Source: Bacteroidia bacterium (GTDB lineage: Bacteria > Bacteroidota > Bacteroidia > 2-12-FULL-35-15). From it: a stretch of 64,000 nucleotides of DNA. Below the pieces are notes generated by a model that saw only the letters and a list, made by a program, of their open reading frames with translations, had not been told where the DNA came from and ran no database searches. A program made the position numbers and the translations under genes. Location: assembly GCA_030654175.1 (NCBI GenBank), contig JAURXZ010000006.1:124001-188000 (forward strand). The letters are read 5' to 3'. This document shows, piece after piece, positions 34,263-43,557 of this stretch. How positions within the stretch are numbered: position 1 is the stretch's first letter; every line of letters starts with the position of its first letter.

Positions 34263-35408
34263 CTACCCACTCACCGAAACATTAACACTAAACAATTCTT
34301 TTAATTTGCTTACTGTATAATCTACCTCTTCTTTGGTATTGTATTTACTGAATGAGAAACGTACAGAAGGCCTTGTAACATCAGAACCGATGCCCCGAAG
34401 TACATGCGAACCGATATCACTGCCGGAGGTGCAGGCACTGCCACCGGATGCGGCAATACCGGCTATATCTAAATTAAACAATAACATTTCTGCGTTTTCG
34501 GTATGCGGGAAACGTACATTTAATACGGTGTACAAACAATTATCCTGGCAGGCGCCATTAAATTCTATAACAGGGATCTCTGCCTTTAACTTTTCCACCA
34601 TATAATTTTTAATGCCGGTAATATGCTTTTGATGATCATCCATATCGCGCAAGGCAATTTCCAATGCTTTCGCTAAACCAATAATACCATACAGATTTTC
34701 GGTACCACCACGCATATTTCGCTCCTGCCCGCCTCCATATATCATTGGATGAATTTTCACAGAACTGCTAACGTATAAAAAACCAACACCTTTAGGACCA
34801 TGAAATTTATGTGCTGCACAGGTAACAAAATGAATTTTTATTTTTTGCAGATCCATTTCATAATGCCCCATTGTCTGTACGGTATCTGAATGGAAAATAG
34901 CATTGTATGTTGAACAAATTTCACCAACTTCCTTTAATGGCAAAAGGTTTCCAATTTCATTGTTGGCGTGCATCAAGGAAACAAGCGTTCTGCCATTCTC
35001 TTTTAATAATTCTTCGAGGTGGACCAAATCCACATGGCCTATAGTTGTTAAGTTAACAAAGCTTAATTTTATAACTCCTTCTTTTTCCAGTTCCTCTAAG
35101 GTATGCAACACGGCATGGTGTTCAATTCTGCTGGTAATGGCATGTTTAATACCCAAATCGTGTATAGTGCAGCGGATAGCCATATTATCAGCTTCGGTGC
35201 CACCGGAAGTAAAAAAAATTTCGGAAGGTGAAACATTCAATGATTTAGCAACCATTTTACGGGCGCCCTCTATAGCCGCCCTTGTTTTTCTACCGAAGGA
35301 ATGGATGGATGAAGGATTCCCAAAATGCTCTGTCATGTATGGCAGCATTTCGTTCAAAACTTCTTTATCTAATGGTGTTGTAGCTGCGTTATCGAAATAG
35401 ACTTTCAT
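34263..35408 (-). CDS. Cysteine desulfurase (NifS/IscS family)
   Basis: 381 aa, class V aminotransferase fold. PLP Schiff-base Lys201 lies in CAAHKFHGPKG, GGTEADN (69-75) binds PLP phosphate, and the active Cys326 is in GGSACTSGS. It removes sulfur from cysteine for Fe-S cluster or thionucleoside synthesis. No iscU or suf genes are adjacent, so IscS versus NifS cannot be settled. It is the downstream gene of a minus-strand pair with glmM, separated by 138 bp holding a repeat. Confidence 0.93.
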   Translation of the reverse strand: MKVYFDNAATTPLDKEVLNEMLPYMTEHFGNPSSIHSFGRKTRAAIEGARKMVAKSLNVSPSEIFFTSGGTEADNMAIRCTIHDLGIKHAITSRIEHHAVLHTLEELEKEGVIKLSFVNLTTIGHVDLVHLEELLKENGRTLVSLMHANNEIGNLLPLKEVGEICSTYNAIFHSDTVQTMGHYEMDLQKIKIHFVTCAAHKFHGPKGVGFLYVSSSVKIHPMIYGGGQERNMRGGTENLYGIIGLAKALEIALRDMDDHQKHITGIKNYMVEKLKAEIPVIEFNGACQDNCLYTVLNVRFPHTENAEMLLFNLDIAGIAASGGSACTSGSDIGSHVLRGIGSDVTRPSVRFSFSKYNTKEEVDYTVSKLKELFSVNVSVSG

Positions 35409-35447
35409 AAACTTTTTTTTGTTTTCAATACAAGATAGATTTGGTAT

Positions 35448-35533
35448 GGATAACGAATTTTTACGAATTTACAAATCTGTATATTTTTAAATAATAAACA
35501 CAGATTCGTAAATTCGTTTTTTATTCGTTATCC
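35448..35533. repeat. ACGAATTTACAAATCTGT-type inverted repeat
   Basis: GGATAACGAAT and ACGAATTTACAAATCTGT are mirrored imperfectly by ACAGATTCGTAAATTCGT and ATTCGTTATCC. A related single arm (ACGAATTTACAAATCTGT) occurs at about 15940-15957 upstream of cphB, and fragments lie near 37040-37180. Confidence 0.65.
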
Positions 35534-35546
35534 GCACCCAAAATGC

Positions 35547-36980
35547 TTATACAGCTATCTGTTGCTGTTTTATAAATTCACGAATATCTGACATTATCTT
35601 TTTAGAAAGATTATCGGCAGTAGTTCTTAACCCGCTTTCGGAGTATATACGAATGATCGGTTCGGTATTGGATTTACGTAAATGTACCCAGTCCTTTCCA
35701 AATTCTATTTTTATTCCATCAATTGCATTGATAGGCTGTTTCTTATATTTTTCCTGTATACCTTCTAAAATACTGTCGATATCAATTTCAGGTGTCAGCT
35801 CAATTTTATTTTTTGAGATCTGGTAATCAGGATAGGTAGAACGCAACATGGAGGAGGTTTTCCCGTATTTCGCTAAATGCGATAAAAATATAGCAATACC
35901 AACCAATGCATCACGGCCATAATGTAATTCGGGTAAAATAACGCCACCATTGCCTTCGCCACCTATCACCGCTTTGGTTTCCTTCATCATGGTAACTACA
36001 TTTACTTCGCCCACAGCAGAAGCACTGTAACTACCGCCATGCTTTTCTGTAATATCACGCAAAGCACGTGTTGATGAGAGATTAGAAACAGTATTACCTT
36101 TTTTATTTGCTGCTTTCTCGGCTGGTGTACGTTTGTTTAAGACATAATCAGCACAAGCTACCAATGTAAATTCTTCACCAAACATTTCACCATCTTCGCA
36201 AACAAAAGCCAAACGGTCAACATCAGGGTCAACAACAATTCCTAAATGAGCATTTTCCTTTTTTACAAGTTTAGAAATATCCCGTAAATTTTCAGGAAGG
36301 GGTTCCGGATTATGAGGAAATTCTCCTGTTGGATCACAATATAGTTTAATGACATTTTCAACTCCTAATGCATTAAGCAAAAGGGGAACAACTATGCCTC
36401 CTGTAGAGTTCACACAATCGATCACCACTTTAAATTTGGCAGCCTTTATCCCGGCAACATCTACAAGAGAAAGTGCAAGAATTTTATCAATATGTTTTTT
36501 AAAATAAGTATCGTTCTTAGTTACTTTACCCAACGAATTAACCTCTGCAAATGCATAGTTTCCTTTCTCTGCCATTTCCAATACTTCGGCACCATCTTTT
36601 TCATTGATGAATTCACCTTTTTCATTCAATAGTTTCAAAGCATTCCACTGTTTTGGATTGTGGCTTGCTGTAAGTATGATACCACCATCCGCTTGTTCTT
36701 CAGGAACAGCTATTTCAACAGTTGGGGTAGTTGACAAACCAATATCCACAACATCAACACCCATGCCTTGCAACGTACCTAAAACCAAATTATTCACCAT
36801 TTCACCCGAAATACGGGCATCACGACCAACAACAATTTTAATTCGGGTATTTTTTGAGTTTTTTGTGATCCATGCTGCGTAGGCCGAAGTAAATTTTACT
36901 ATATCCAATGGACTAAAACCTTCACCGGGTTTGCCTCCAATTGTTCCTCTGATACCTGATATTGATTTGATTAACGTCAT
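35547..36980 (-). CDS. glmM: Phosphoglucosamine mutase / phosphohexomutase
   Basis: 477 aa, alpha-D-phosphohexomutase family. The active-site phosphoserine is Ser106 in TASHNPKQWNALK; the Mg loop is DPDVDRLAF; the sugar loop is GEGNGGV; the C-terminal phosphate loop is RKSNTEPIIRIY. The most likely role is conversion of glucosamine-6-phosphate to glucosamine-1-phosphate for peptidoglycan and LPS. A phosphomannomutase role cannot be excluded by motifs alone. Confidence 0.85.
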   Translation of the reverse strand: MTLIKSISGIRGTIGGKPGEGFSPLDIVKFTSAYAAWITKNSKNTRIKIVVGRDARISGEMVNNLVLGTLQGMGVDVVDIGLSTTPTVEIAVPEEQADGGIILTASHNPKQWNALKLLNEKGEFINEKDGAEVLEMAEKGNYAFAEVNSLGKVTKNDTYFKKHIDKILALSLVDVAGIKAAKFKVVIDCVNSTGGIVVPLLLNALGVENVIKLYCDPTGEFPHNPEPLPENLRDISKLVKKENAHLGIVVDPDVDRLAFVCEDGEMFGEEFTLVACADYVLNKRTPAEKAANKKGNTVSNLSSTRALRDITEKHGGSYSASAVGEVNVVTMMKETKAVIGGEGNGGVILPELHYGRDALVGIAIFLSHLAKYGKTSSMLRSTYPDYQISKNKIELTPEIDIDSILEGIQEKYKKQPINAIDGIKIEFGKDWVHLRKSNTEPIIRIYSESGLRTTADNLSKKIMSDIREFIKQQQIAV

Positions 36981-37441
36981 TTCTTTTTTCTATCTTTCTG
37001 TTAAAACACTAAAATATTATACCAATTGCTGAATAAATACGAATTTACAAAAATAATGGTTATGACCAAAAATTACGAATAGCTACCGGAATAAAAAGGC
37101 AACTCACTGGAAGACAACGCATTCTATAGACGGTAGAATCCAAATTTGGACTTTCTTAAATTCGTAACTGCAAGACTTTTTATTCGTGATCTATTTGAGA
37201 TACAAAGGTATACTATTAAAGCATTATTTAAAATAATTAGTTCTCAACAATCACTCTTTTATGTTAAGAAATATCCCCTTTTGACTCATTTTTTTATTAT
37301 CTTTGACAAGTACTTTATCCAATCCAACTCTACATGAGAAGGCATAGACAAACGTATAAGCTAAGCAGATAGTTATAGGGAAGAGTTCTTTCCCGGAGTA
37401 GGGAGATCAGATGGCTTTTGAACCAATAAAAAGACAGAGAG
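36981..37441. other. Intergenic region between divergent glmM and TPR gene
   Basis: 461 bp with no convincing gene; a 63-codon open frame at 37146-37337 lacks any family feature. A TATCTTTG box at 37298-37305 could serve the TPR gene, with a TTG 14 nt upstream (short spacing), implying a leader of about 130 nt. TACCTTTG on the minus strand (37203-37210) could serve glmM. The leader contains GGGAA-N7-TTCCC near 37378-37394. Confidence 0.4.
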
Positions 37442-38854
37442 ATGGACAGCGAAGAATTTGGAGATAACGAAAAAAAAGGGGGCGAACAACTTATATTGGT
37501 TGACCGTTTCGAAGAAATGATAAATAGCGGGAAGCAGTATTTTTTTGATGGGGAAGAATTTGAAGAGATAATTGATTATTACTTCGAAAAAAACAACTCA
37601 AAAAAAGCCTTACAAGCTATCGAACTTGCTATTGGCCAATACCCGTTCTCTACCGTTTTCTTTTTACGCAAAGCGCAGATTTATGCCGCTACCAACCAAA
37701 GTCAAAAAGCCTTGGAAATTTTATCATACGTAGAAAGTATGGAGCCCTCCAATACTGAATTATTTATGACCAAAGGCTCTATTTACAGTCAAATGGGACT
37801 TTCTGACCAGGCTATTGAAAACTACAAAAAAGCCGCTGAAAATGCAGAGGATATTGATGAAATATACCTGGCAATGGCTTTCGAATTTGAAAATACTGCT
37901 AAGTTTGATGATGCCATTTTTTATCTAAAAAAAGCAATTGCTGAAAATCCTGAAAATGAAGCAGCCTTATATGAACTGGCCTTTTGTTATGAACTAAACG
38001 GACAGTCAGAGGAAAGTGTAAAATATTATACCGAATTTGTTGATAAACACCCCTACACTGCTACTGCCTGGTTTAATCTGGGTGTAGCTTATAATAGATT
38101 AGAAATGTTTGAAAAAGCAATTGATGCTTACGATTACGCAATTGCTATCAATGAAAATTTTTCATCTGCTTATTTCAACAAAGCAAATTCCCTGGCAAAT
38201 TTGAATCTTTTTGATAAAGCCATTGAAGTATACAAAGAAACATTAAAAGTAGAAGAACCCGAAGCAATTACCTATTATTACATCGGTGAATGTTACGAGA
38301 AGAAAGAGGATTTTGAACACGCTTTGGTTTTTTATAATAAAGCAATTGCACTTAATGCTCAATTGGCTGATGCATGGCTCGGTATTGGAATTGTACTTGA
38401 TGCTCAGGACCGTACCAGTGAAGGTATCCACTATGTAAAAAAAGCCGTTGAACTGGAAAAAGAAAATGCCGAATACTGGTATATTTACGGTGAGCTTCAG
38501 CAAAAAATGCAATTTTATGAAGATGCCGAAAACTCTTTCAAAAAAGTAATTGAATTGGATCCTGAAAATTCTGAAATATGGCTCGATTATGCTAATTTAT
38601 TATTTGAACAGGAAAACAAAAATGGTTCGTTGGAAATATTAGCGGAAGGGATAAAACATCATCCGCAAAATGCAGAATTACAATACCGGATCTCAGCTTG
38701 TTTGATGAGCATCGGACAAAAACAGGAAGCACTGAGTTTTTTGCGTAACGCTTTAAAACTTAACTACGAAATACATAATGAATTGTTTGACTATTTACCA
38801 CAGCTAAAAGAAAATACAAGTATCACTGATCTAATAGAATCGTACAAAAAATAA
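37442..38854 (+). CDS. Tetratricopeptide-repeat protein
   Basis: 470 aa without a signal peptide, so cytoplasmic. From about residue 45 to the end there are about eleven TPR motifs of 34 aa (A-x3-ALYELAFCYELNGQSEESVK, AWFNLGVAYNRLEMFEKAID, AYFNKANSLANLNLFDKAIE and so on). The N-terminal 45 residues are acidic. Such proteins are scaffolds. The position next to the comA-like, rhodanese and aroE genes is a gene order I associate with other Bacteroidota, but no specific role is known. Confidence 0.85.
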   Translation: MDSEEFGDNEKKGGEQLILVDRFEEMINSGKQYFFDGEEFEEIIDYYFEKNNSKKALQAIELAIGQYPFSTVFFLRKAQIYAATNQSQKALEILSYVESMEPSNTELFMTKGSIYSQMGLSDQAIENYKKAAENAEDIDEIYLAMAFEFENTAKFDDAIFYLKKAIAENPENEAALYELAFCYELNGQSEESVKYYTEFVDKHPYTATAWFNLGVAYNRLEMFEKAIDAYDYAIAINENFSSAYFNKANSLANLNLFDKAIEVYKETLKVEEPEAITYYYIGECYEKKEDFEHALVFYNKAIALNAQLADAWLGIGIVLDAQDRTSEGIHYVKKAVELEKENAEYWYIYGELQQKMQFYEDAENSFKKVIELDPENSEIWLDYANLLFEQENKNGSLEILAEGIKHHPQNAELQYRISACLMSIGQKQEALSFLRNALKLNYEIHNELFDYLPQLKENTSITDLIESYKK

Positions 38855-38861
38855 TAATATA

Positions 38862-39069
38862 ATGTGCTGATTTAATTGATGTGCTGATGTGCTGATTAAA
38901 AAAAACTTAATGTTTAAAAAAAATATAATTCGAAACAAATAACCATAATTTACGCATCATTAAAAAAAAATTACAAAATTGAAACATCAAGTAATCAATA
39001 TCAACACATCAGCACATCAACTAATCAGCACATCAACTAATCAGCACATTAACTAATCAGCACATTAAT
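38862..39069. repeat. GTGCTGATTAGTTGAT-type word repeat, inverted halves
   Basis: Three tandem GTGCTGAT words (38862-38898) face a run of the complement (ATCAGCACATCAACTA repeated about four times, 38995-39069) over an AT-rich centre. The right half ends directly at the start of the phosphosulfolactate synthase gene, so the element forms its leader. Confidence 0.65.
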
Positions 39070-39073
39070 AAAT

Positions 39074-39865
39074 ATGAGTTTAAATTTTACACTTCCTTAT
39101 TTACCGGAACGTCCGGCAAAACCACGTAATAATGGCCTTACCATGATGATGGATAAGGGACTAAGCGTTCGTCAGGTAGAAGATTTTTTATCCGCCAGCG
39201 GTTCTTTAACCGACATCGTTAAGCTTGGTTTCGGAACATCATATCTGACCAATAACATTGAACAAAAAATAGCTCTTTACAAAGAGGCAGGAATGAAAGT
39301 GTATTTAGGCGGAACGCTTTTTGAAGCTTTTATTGTTCGCGGTATGTTTGCCGATTATATGAAATTATTGGATAAGCTAAAGCTGAATTGTGCCGAGGTT
39401 TCTGATGGTTCTATTGTTATGCCCCATGATAAAAAATGTGAGTACATCCAAACTCTTGCTAAAAACTTTACAGTATTATCAGAAGTAGGTTCAAAAGAAG
39501 CCGGTATAATTATTCATCCGGCTAAATGGACATCAATGATGAACAAGGAACTGGAAGCCGGTTCGTGGAAAGTAATTGCTGAAGCCCGCGAAAGTGGCAC
39601 TGTGGGAATTTATCGTGCCAATGGTACAGCACACACTTTGCTCATCAATAAAATTTTAGCAAAAGTAAACAAGGAAAGTATTTTGTGGGAAGCACCCTTA
39701 AAACCACAACAGGTTTGGTTCATGAAGCTTCTTGGACCTAATGTAAATTTGGGTAATATTTCTTATGATGATGTGATTCCTTTAGAGACCCTGCGTTTGG
39801 GATTACGTGGTGATACCTTTTTTAGCCATTTACCAAAGGAATTAAAACAAACAGTAGAAGCTTAA
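39074..39865 (+). CDS. Phosphosulfolactate synthase (ComA family)
   Basis: 263 aa, whole-length match to the ComA TIM-barrel family: MMMDKGLSVRQVEDFL (about 25-40), VKLGFGTSYL, GMKVYLGGTLFEAF (about 74-87), EVSDGS (about 111-116) and GLRGDTFF near the C-terminus. The enzyme adds sulfite to phosphoenolpyruvate giving phosphosulfolactate, the first step of coenzyme M synthesis in methanogens and of sulfolactate in Bacillus. No ComB, ComC or other coenzyme M genes are here, so in this organism it may feed sulfolactate or sulfonolipid metabolism. Confidence 0.87.
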   Translation: MSLNFTLPYLPERPAKPRNNGLTMMMDKGLSVRQVEDFLSASGSLTDIVKLGFGTSYLTNNIEQKIALYKEAGMKVYLGGTLFEAFIVRGMFADYMKLLDKLKLNCAEVSDGSIVMPHDKKCEYIQTLAKNFTVLSEVGSKEAGIIIHPAKWTSMMNKELEAGSWKVIAEARESGTVGIYRANGTAHTLLINKILAKVNKESILWEAPLKPQQVWFMKLLGPNVNLGNISYDDVIPLETLRLGLRGDTFFSHLPKELKQTVEA

Positions 39866-39885
39866 TTCAATTAGACAATTTTTCA

Positions 39886-39936
39886 ATTTAAGAGTAGGCA
39901 ATTGAGCCTGCAGGCAATTGGGTCAGCAGGCAATTA
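39886..39936. repeat. AGGCAATT word repeat
   Basis: AGGCAATTG occurs three times with short variable spacers between the phosphosulfolactate synthase and rhodanese genes. Confidence 0.5.
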
Positions 39937-39963
39937 AATTTTATATAAGACAAACGTAGTAAA

Positions 39964-40278
39964 ATGAAAGAGATAACTGTAATAGAATTAAAAAAATTAA
40001 AAGATACCGAAGTCGATTTTCAATTGATCGATGTACGCGAAGGACATGAAGTAGAGATCTGCGTAATGGGTGGTGAGCATATTCCAATGGGTGACGTTTT
40101 GGATAATTTGGATAAAATTTCGAAAACAAAACAAGTGATCGTTCATTGTCGCAGTGGGGCCCGCTCAGGTGCTATTTGCCAGGCATTGGAAAAAGAAGGG
40201 TATACGAATGTTTACAATTTAAAAGGCGGTATTATTGCCTGGGCAACTGATGTGGATACTACATTGACAAAATATTAA
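39964..40278 (+). CDS. Rhodanese-like domain protein
   Basis: 104 aa, a single rhodanese domain. The active loop is HCRSGARS with Cys62, a six-residue loop typical of sulfurtransferases; QLIDVREGHEVE (20-31) is the CH2A-like entry motif. It may transfer sulfane sulfur, for example with thiosulfate or a persulfide carrier. The cytoplasmic single-domain form next to the phosphosulfolactate synthase gene hints at sulfur metabolism. Confidence 0.88.
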   Translation: MKEITVIELKKLKDTEVDFQLIDVREGHEVEICVMGGEHIPMGDVLDNLDKISKTKQVIVHCRSGARSGAICQALEKEGYTNVYNLKGGIIAWATDVDTTLTKY

Positions 40279-40280
40279 GC

Positions 40281-40334
40281 TAAAAATCCAAATCCTTAAT
40301 TTCTAATCCTAATTTCTAAAATCCTAAATCCTAA
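40281..40334. repeat. AATCCTAAT word repeat
   Basis: AATCC(T)TAATTT and AATCCTAA recur about five times in the gap before the DedA gene, ending 9 nt before its ATG. Confidence 0.5.
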
Positions 40335-40342
40335 TTTTTTTT

Positions 40343-40996
40343 ATGTTAGAACTTTTCAAACACATTATCCATCTTGATTTTGAGTGGCTTTTCCAAAATT
40401 ATAACAATACAGTATATACTATTTTATTTCTTGTGATTTTTATAGAAACAGGCCTGGTGTTAATGCCTTTTCTTCCCGGTGATTCACTTTTGTTCACAGC
40501 CGGTTTATTTGCAAATCAAATCAATAGCGTTACCGGTGAACCTTTTTTGAATTTAGGGTATTTGCTCGTATTACTTCTTATTGCTGCCATTGTGGGTGAT
40601 AATGTAAACTATTGGGTAGGTCGCAAAATTGGGCTAAAAATGCTGAAAATAAAGTTCAGGGGCAAAAATTTAGTAAAAGAGGAATATTTAACTAAAACTC
40701 ATGCATTTTATGAAAAATACGGACCAAAAACCATTATTATGGCCCGTTTTGTTCCAATAGTAAGAACTTTTGCACCTTTTGTTGCCGGTGTTGCTGAAAT
40801 GAATTACAAAAAATTCCTTTCATTTGATGTCCTTGGGGGTGTTTTATGGATCTTCAGTTTAACCCTTGCCGGTTATTTTTTAGGTGAGATCCCCTGGATC
40901 CGGAATAATATTGAGAAGGTAGCTTTAGGTATTATTTTTATTTCTATACTTCCGATTATAATTGAGATACTAAAAGTGAAAATGGCAAAAAAGTAA
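40343..40996 (+). CDS. DedA-family membrane protein
   Basis: 217 aa with about five membrane helices. The SNARE_assoc/VTT signature is present: FIETGLVLMPFLPGDSLLFTAG (about 30-51), GDNVNYWVGRKIG, and ARFVPIVRTFAPFVAG with the two conserved arginines. DedA proteins are polyprenyl- or phospholipid-flipping or proton-dependent transporters needed for envelope homeostasis. The exact substrate cannot be inferred. Confidence 0.9.
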   Translation: MLELFKHIIHLDFEWLFQNYNNTVYTILFLVIFIETGLVLMPFLPGDSLLFTAGLFANQINSVTGEPFLNLGYLLVLLLIAAIVGDNVNYWVGRKIGLKMLKIKFRGKNLVKEEYLTKTHAFYEKYGPKTIIMARFVPIVRTFAPFVAGVAEMNYKKFLSFDVLGGVLWIFSLTLAGYFLGEIPWIRNNIEKVALGIIFISILPIIIEILKVKMAKK

Positions 40997-41058
40997 TTTT
41001 TTGGTTTATAAAATTTATACCTTTTAGTATAATACCATTTAGTAAAAAAATGAAAAAA

Positions 41059-41162
41059 GGTTTTAACACAGAGTTCTCAGAGCTAAGCACTGAGTTTCAC
41101 AGAGAATAAAATAATCTCTGTGAAACTCCTTTAAATTCTGTGAACTCTGTGTTTAAAATTTA
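41059..41162. repeat. AACACAGAG-type inverted repeat, second copy
   Basis: Left arm (AACACAGAGTTCTCAGAG ... GAGTTTCACAGAGA, 41059-41106) and right arm (TCTCTGTGAAACTCC ... GAACTCTGTGTT, 41115-41155) are close inverted copies, forming a long hairpin. Same family as 21059-21182. Confidence 0.7.
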
Positions 41163-41210
41163 AAGGAAAAACGTCTGAAAATTATCTTTATAACAAAGAC
41201 ATTCCTATTG

Positions 41211-41996
41211 ATGAATAAAACATACGGACTAATCGGGTTCCCCCTCTCCCACTCTTTTTCAAAAAAATACTTTACCGAAAAATTTGTAAAAGAAAATAGT
41301 AGTGATTGTGAATACAATCTCTATCCCATTGATAACATTGATCAATTACCACAATTAATTACAGATAATCCCACACTCTGTGGATTAAACGTAACTATTC
41401 CTTACAAAGAAAGTGTAATTCCATTACTGGATGAGCTTGATGAAACAGCAAAAGCGGTAGGGGCTGTTAATTGTATTAAAATAGTATCAGGTACTGAGTA
41501 TCAGGCATCAAGGCTAATTGGTTATAATACTGATGTTTATGGTTTTCGCCAATCAATAAAGCCATTCCTGGAAATACAGCATGAACGTGCATTGATCCTT
41601 GGTACTGGTGGTGCATCGAAGGCTGTTGCTTACGTTCTAAAAGAAATTGGTATTGAATGTTTTTTTGTAAGCAGAAGTAAAGAGCAAAATGCAAGAATCA
41701 AGAACCAAGACTCAGGAGCCAAGATCTTTTTGTATGAGGAACTTACAGATTATATTATCTCTGCATTTAAATTGATCGTTAATACAACTCCTTTAGGTAT
41801 GTACCCTAATATTAATGTTGCTCCGGAAATCCCTTACAAATCATTACTACCTTCTCATTTATTGTATGATCTGGTTTATAATCCCATTGAAACTGAATTT
41901 TTAAAACGTGGAAAATTACTAGGGGCCTCTACTGTAAATGGCTTATCTATGCTTCATCAGCAGGCAGAAGAAGCCTGGAGGATCTGGAATAAATAA
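41211..41996 (+). CDS. aroE: Shikimate dehydrogenase
   Basis: About 261 aa from the ATG at 41211; a TTG directly before it is in frame. LIGFPLSHSFSKKYF (about 6-20) is the shikimate-binding signature, NVTIPYKE (about 61-68) holds the catalytic Lys, and GTGGASKAV is the NADP-binding glycine loop. It reduces 3-dehydroshikimate to shikimate in aromatic amino-acid synthesis. A terminal SMLHQQAEEAW is the family C-terminal signature. Confidence 0.93.
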   Translation: MNKTYGLIGFPLSHSFSKKYFTEKFVKENSSDCEYNLYPIDNIDQLPQLITDNPTLCGLNVTIPYKESVIPLLDELDETAKAVGAVNCIKIVSGTEYQASRLIGYNTDVYGFRQSIKPFLEIQHERALILGTGGASKAVAYVLKEIGIECFFVSRSKEQNARIKNQDSGAKIFLYEELTDYIISAFKLIVNTTPLGMYPNINVAPEIPYKSLLPSHLLYDLVYNPIETEFLKRGKLLGASTVNGLSMLHQQAEEAWRIWNK

Positions 41997-42043
41997 ATCT
42001 TATTTAAAAGTTAGGGGTAATTATAACAGACGACATAGACATT

Positions 42044-43360
42044 ATGAACAAATTGAAAATCTTTGTAATATTAATTTTCTTACCGACAATTATATTTGCA
42101 CAAAAGACAATTATCCTTAATTCAAAATTCAAAGCTGAAATTGTAAAAAATATCAGCCAAATTCTGATGGACAATTATGTTTTTTCCGACACAGCAATTA
42201 AGATGAGTAATTGCATTTTAAAAAAACTGAAACAAGGTGAATATAATAAAATCACCGACCCAGTTGCTTTCTCGACCGTTTTAACTAATGATTTACATTC
42301 AATATACCATGATGGTCATATGCTTGTCCAGTTTAACCCACAAGAATTACTTCCAGAACCAATTGATACATCAACACGTGATCAAAAAAGTAAAGATGAT
42401 CCATTTAAAAGAATTAAGCAGGCTAATTTTGGATTAAAAAAAGTGGAAATTTTGAATGGAAATATTGGGTACTTGAGATTGGACCATTTTTGGGCAGACA
42501 GCACTTTCGGAAAAGAAACAGTTAAGGCGGCACTTCAATTTGTATCCTATACCAATGCATTAATAATTGATTTAAGAGACTGCGGTGGTGGCTCAGAAGA
42601 AACAGTAAATATAATAAGTGGTTACTTTCTCGAAAAATCAGTGCATTTAAATGATATGTTTGACAGGAGAACAAAAACAACAACTGAATATTGGACTAAG
42701 CCCGACCCGACATTTACTAAAATGGCAAAAATGCCACTATACATTTTAATAAATAATAAAACGTTTTCAGCTTCTGAAATGTTTGTATACGGAATGCAAA
42801 CTATAAATAGAGCAGTAATAATAGGAGAAACAACAGGTGGTGGTGCGCACGGAACATTTTCACAAGGAGTTAGTAATGGTTTTCGACTATATGTTCCATA
42901 TAGTACCGCAATAAGTCCAATTACTAAAACCTGTTGGGAAAAGGTAGGAGTTAAACCTGAAATTGAAATATCTTCAGACAAGGCGTTGGAAACAGCAGAA
43001 ATGAAAATTTTTGAACGAATGTTATCTAATTCAACAAATCCCTCGGAACTCTTTAATCTAAGGTGGGACTTGGAATTGTTACGAGCAATTAATAATCCTA
43101 TCACAATTGACACTTTGACTTTAAAAAGATATGCTGGCAAATACGGTGAAAGAGTTTTTACATATGAAAATGGGAAATTATTTTACCAAAGAATTGGAAA
43201 ACCAAAATTTGAGCTTGAACCGATGTCACTGACAGTAATGAAAGGAAAAGGAAATACTTATTTTAAAATTGAATTTGTGCAAGACGATCAAGGAAAGGTT
43301 GACAAAGTAAATGCATATTATCAAGACGACAGAATAGAAACTTCGAGACGGACAGAATAA
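42044..43360 (+). CDS. Secreted S41-family peptidase
   Basis: 438 aa. Signal peptide about 1-19. A helical N-terminal part and the S41 core (NIGYLRLDHFWAD about 141-153, ALIIDLRDCGGG about 171-182) precede the catalytic Ser242 in TFSASEMF. The C-terminal 80 residues (from about 360) form an extra beta domain like that in tricorn-related C-terminal-processing proteases. No PDZ domain is seen, which matches the IRBP/tricorn-like branch. Probable periplasmic or cell-surface protein turnover. Confidence 0.87.
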   Translation: MNKLKIFVILIFLPTIIFAQKTIILNSKFKAEIVKNISQILMDNYVFSDTAIKMSNCILKKLKQGEYNKITDPVAFSTVLTNDLHSIYHDGHMLVQFNPQELLPEPIDTSTRDQKSKDDPFKRIKQANFGLKKVEILNGNIGYLRLDHFWADSTFGKETVKAALQFVSYTNALIIDLRDCGGGSEETVNIISGYFLEKSVHLNDMFDRRTKTTTEYWTKPDPTFTKMAKMPLYILINNKTFSASEMFVYGMQTINRAVIIGETTGGGAHGTFSQGVSNGFRLYVPYSTAISPITKTCWEKVGVKPEIEISSDKALETAEMKIFERMLSNSTNPSELFNLRWDLELLRAINNPITIDTLTLKRYAGKYGERVFTYENGKLFYQRIGKPKFELEPMSLTVMKGKGNTYFKIEFVQDDQGKVDKVNAYYQDDRIETSRRTE

Positions 43361-43411
43361 CGACCGCTACCGCAGGCTTAGCTCCAAAACGATATACAGG
43401 AGTTTCAATTT

Positions 43412-43443
43412 AGAGCTGTCAGGTATTAAAACCTGACAGCTCT
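43412..43443 (+). terminator. Perfect 13-bp hairpin after the S41 gene
   Basis: AGAGCTGTCAGGT (43412-43424) is exactly inverted at 43431-43443 with a six-base loop. There is no T-run, so it may be a Rho-independent terminator with a weak tail or an RNA-stabilising hairpin. Confidence 0.55.
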
Positions 43444-43557
43444 TGCTATGAACCAAATGGCACAATTGTAGTAGCTCCTATTATAAACGCGTTAAAATAA
43501 TTATCAAATTAGCACATTATCAAATTATCAAATTAAAAAACTTAATTTTGCTTAACC

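Noticed and set aside
37146-37337. 63-aa open frame between glmM and the TPR gene
   Set aside because: Composition is that of AT-rich intergenic DNA, it covers repeat fragments and a candidate promoter, and no family features are seen.
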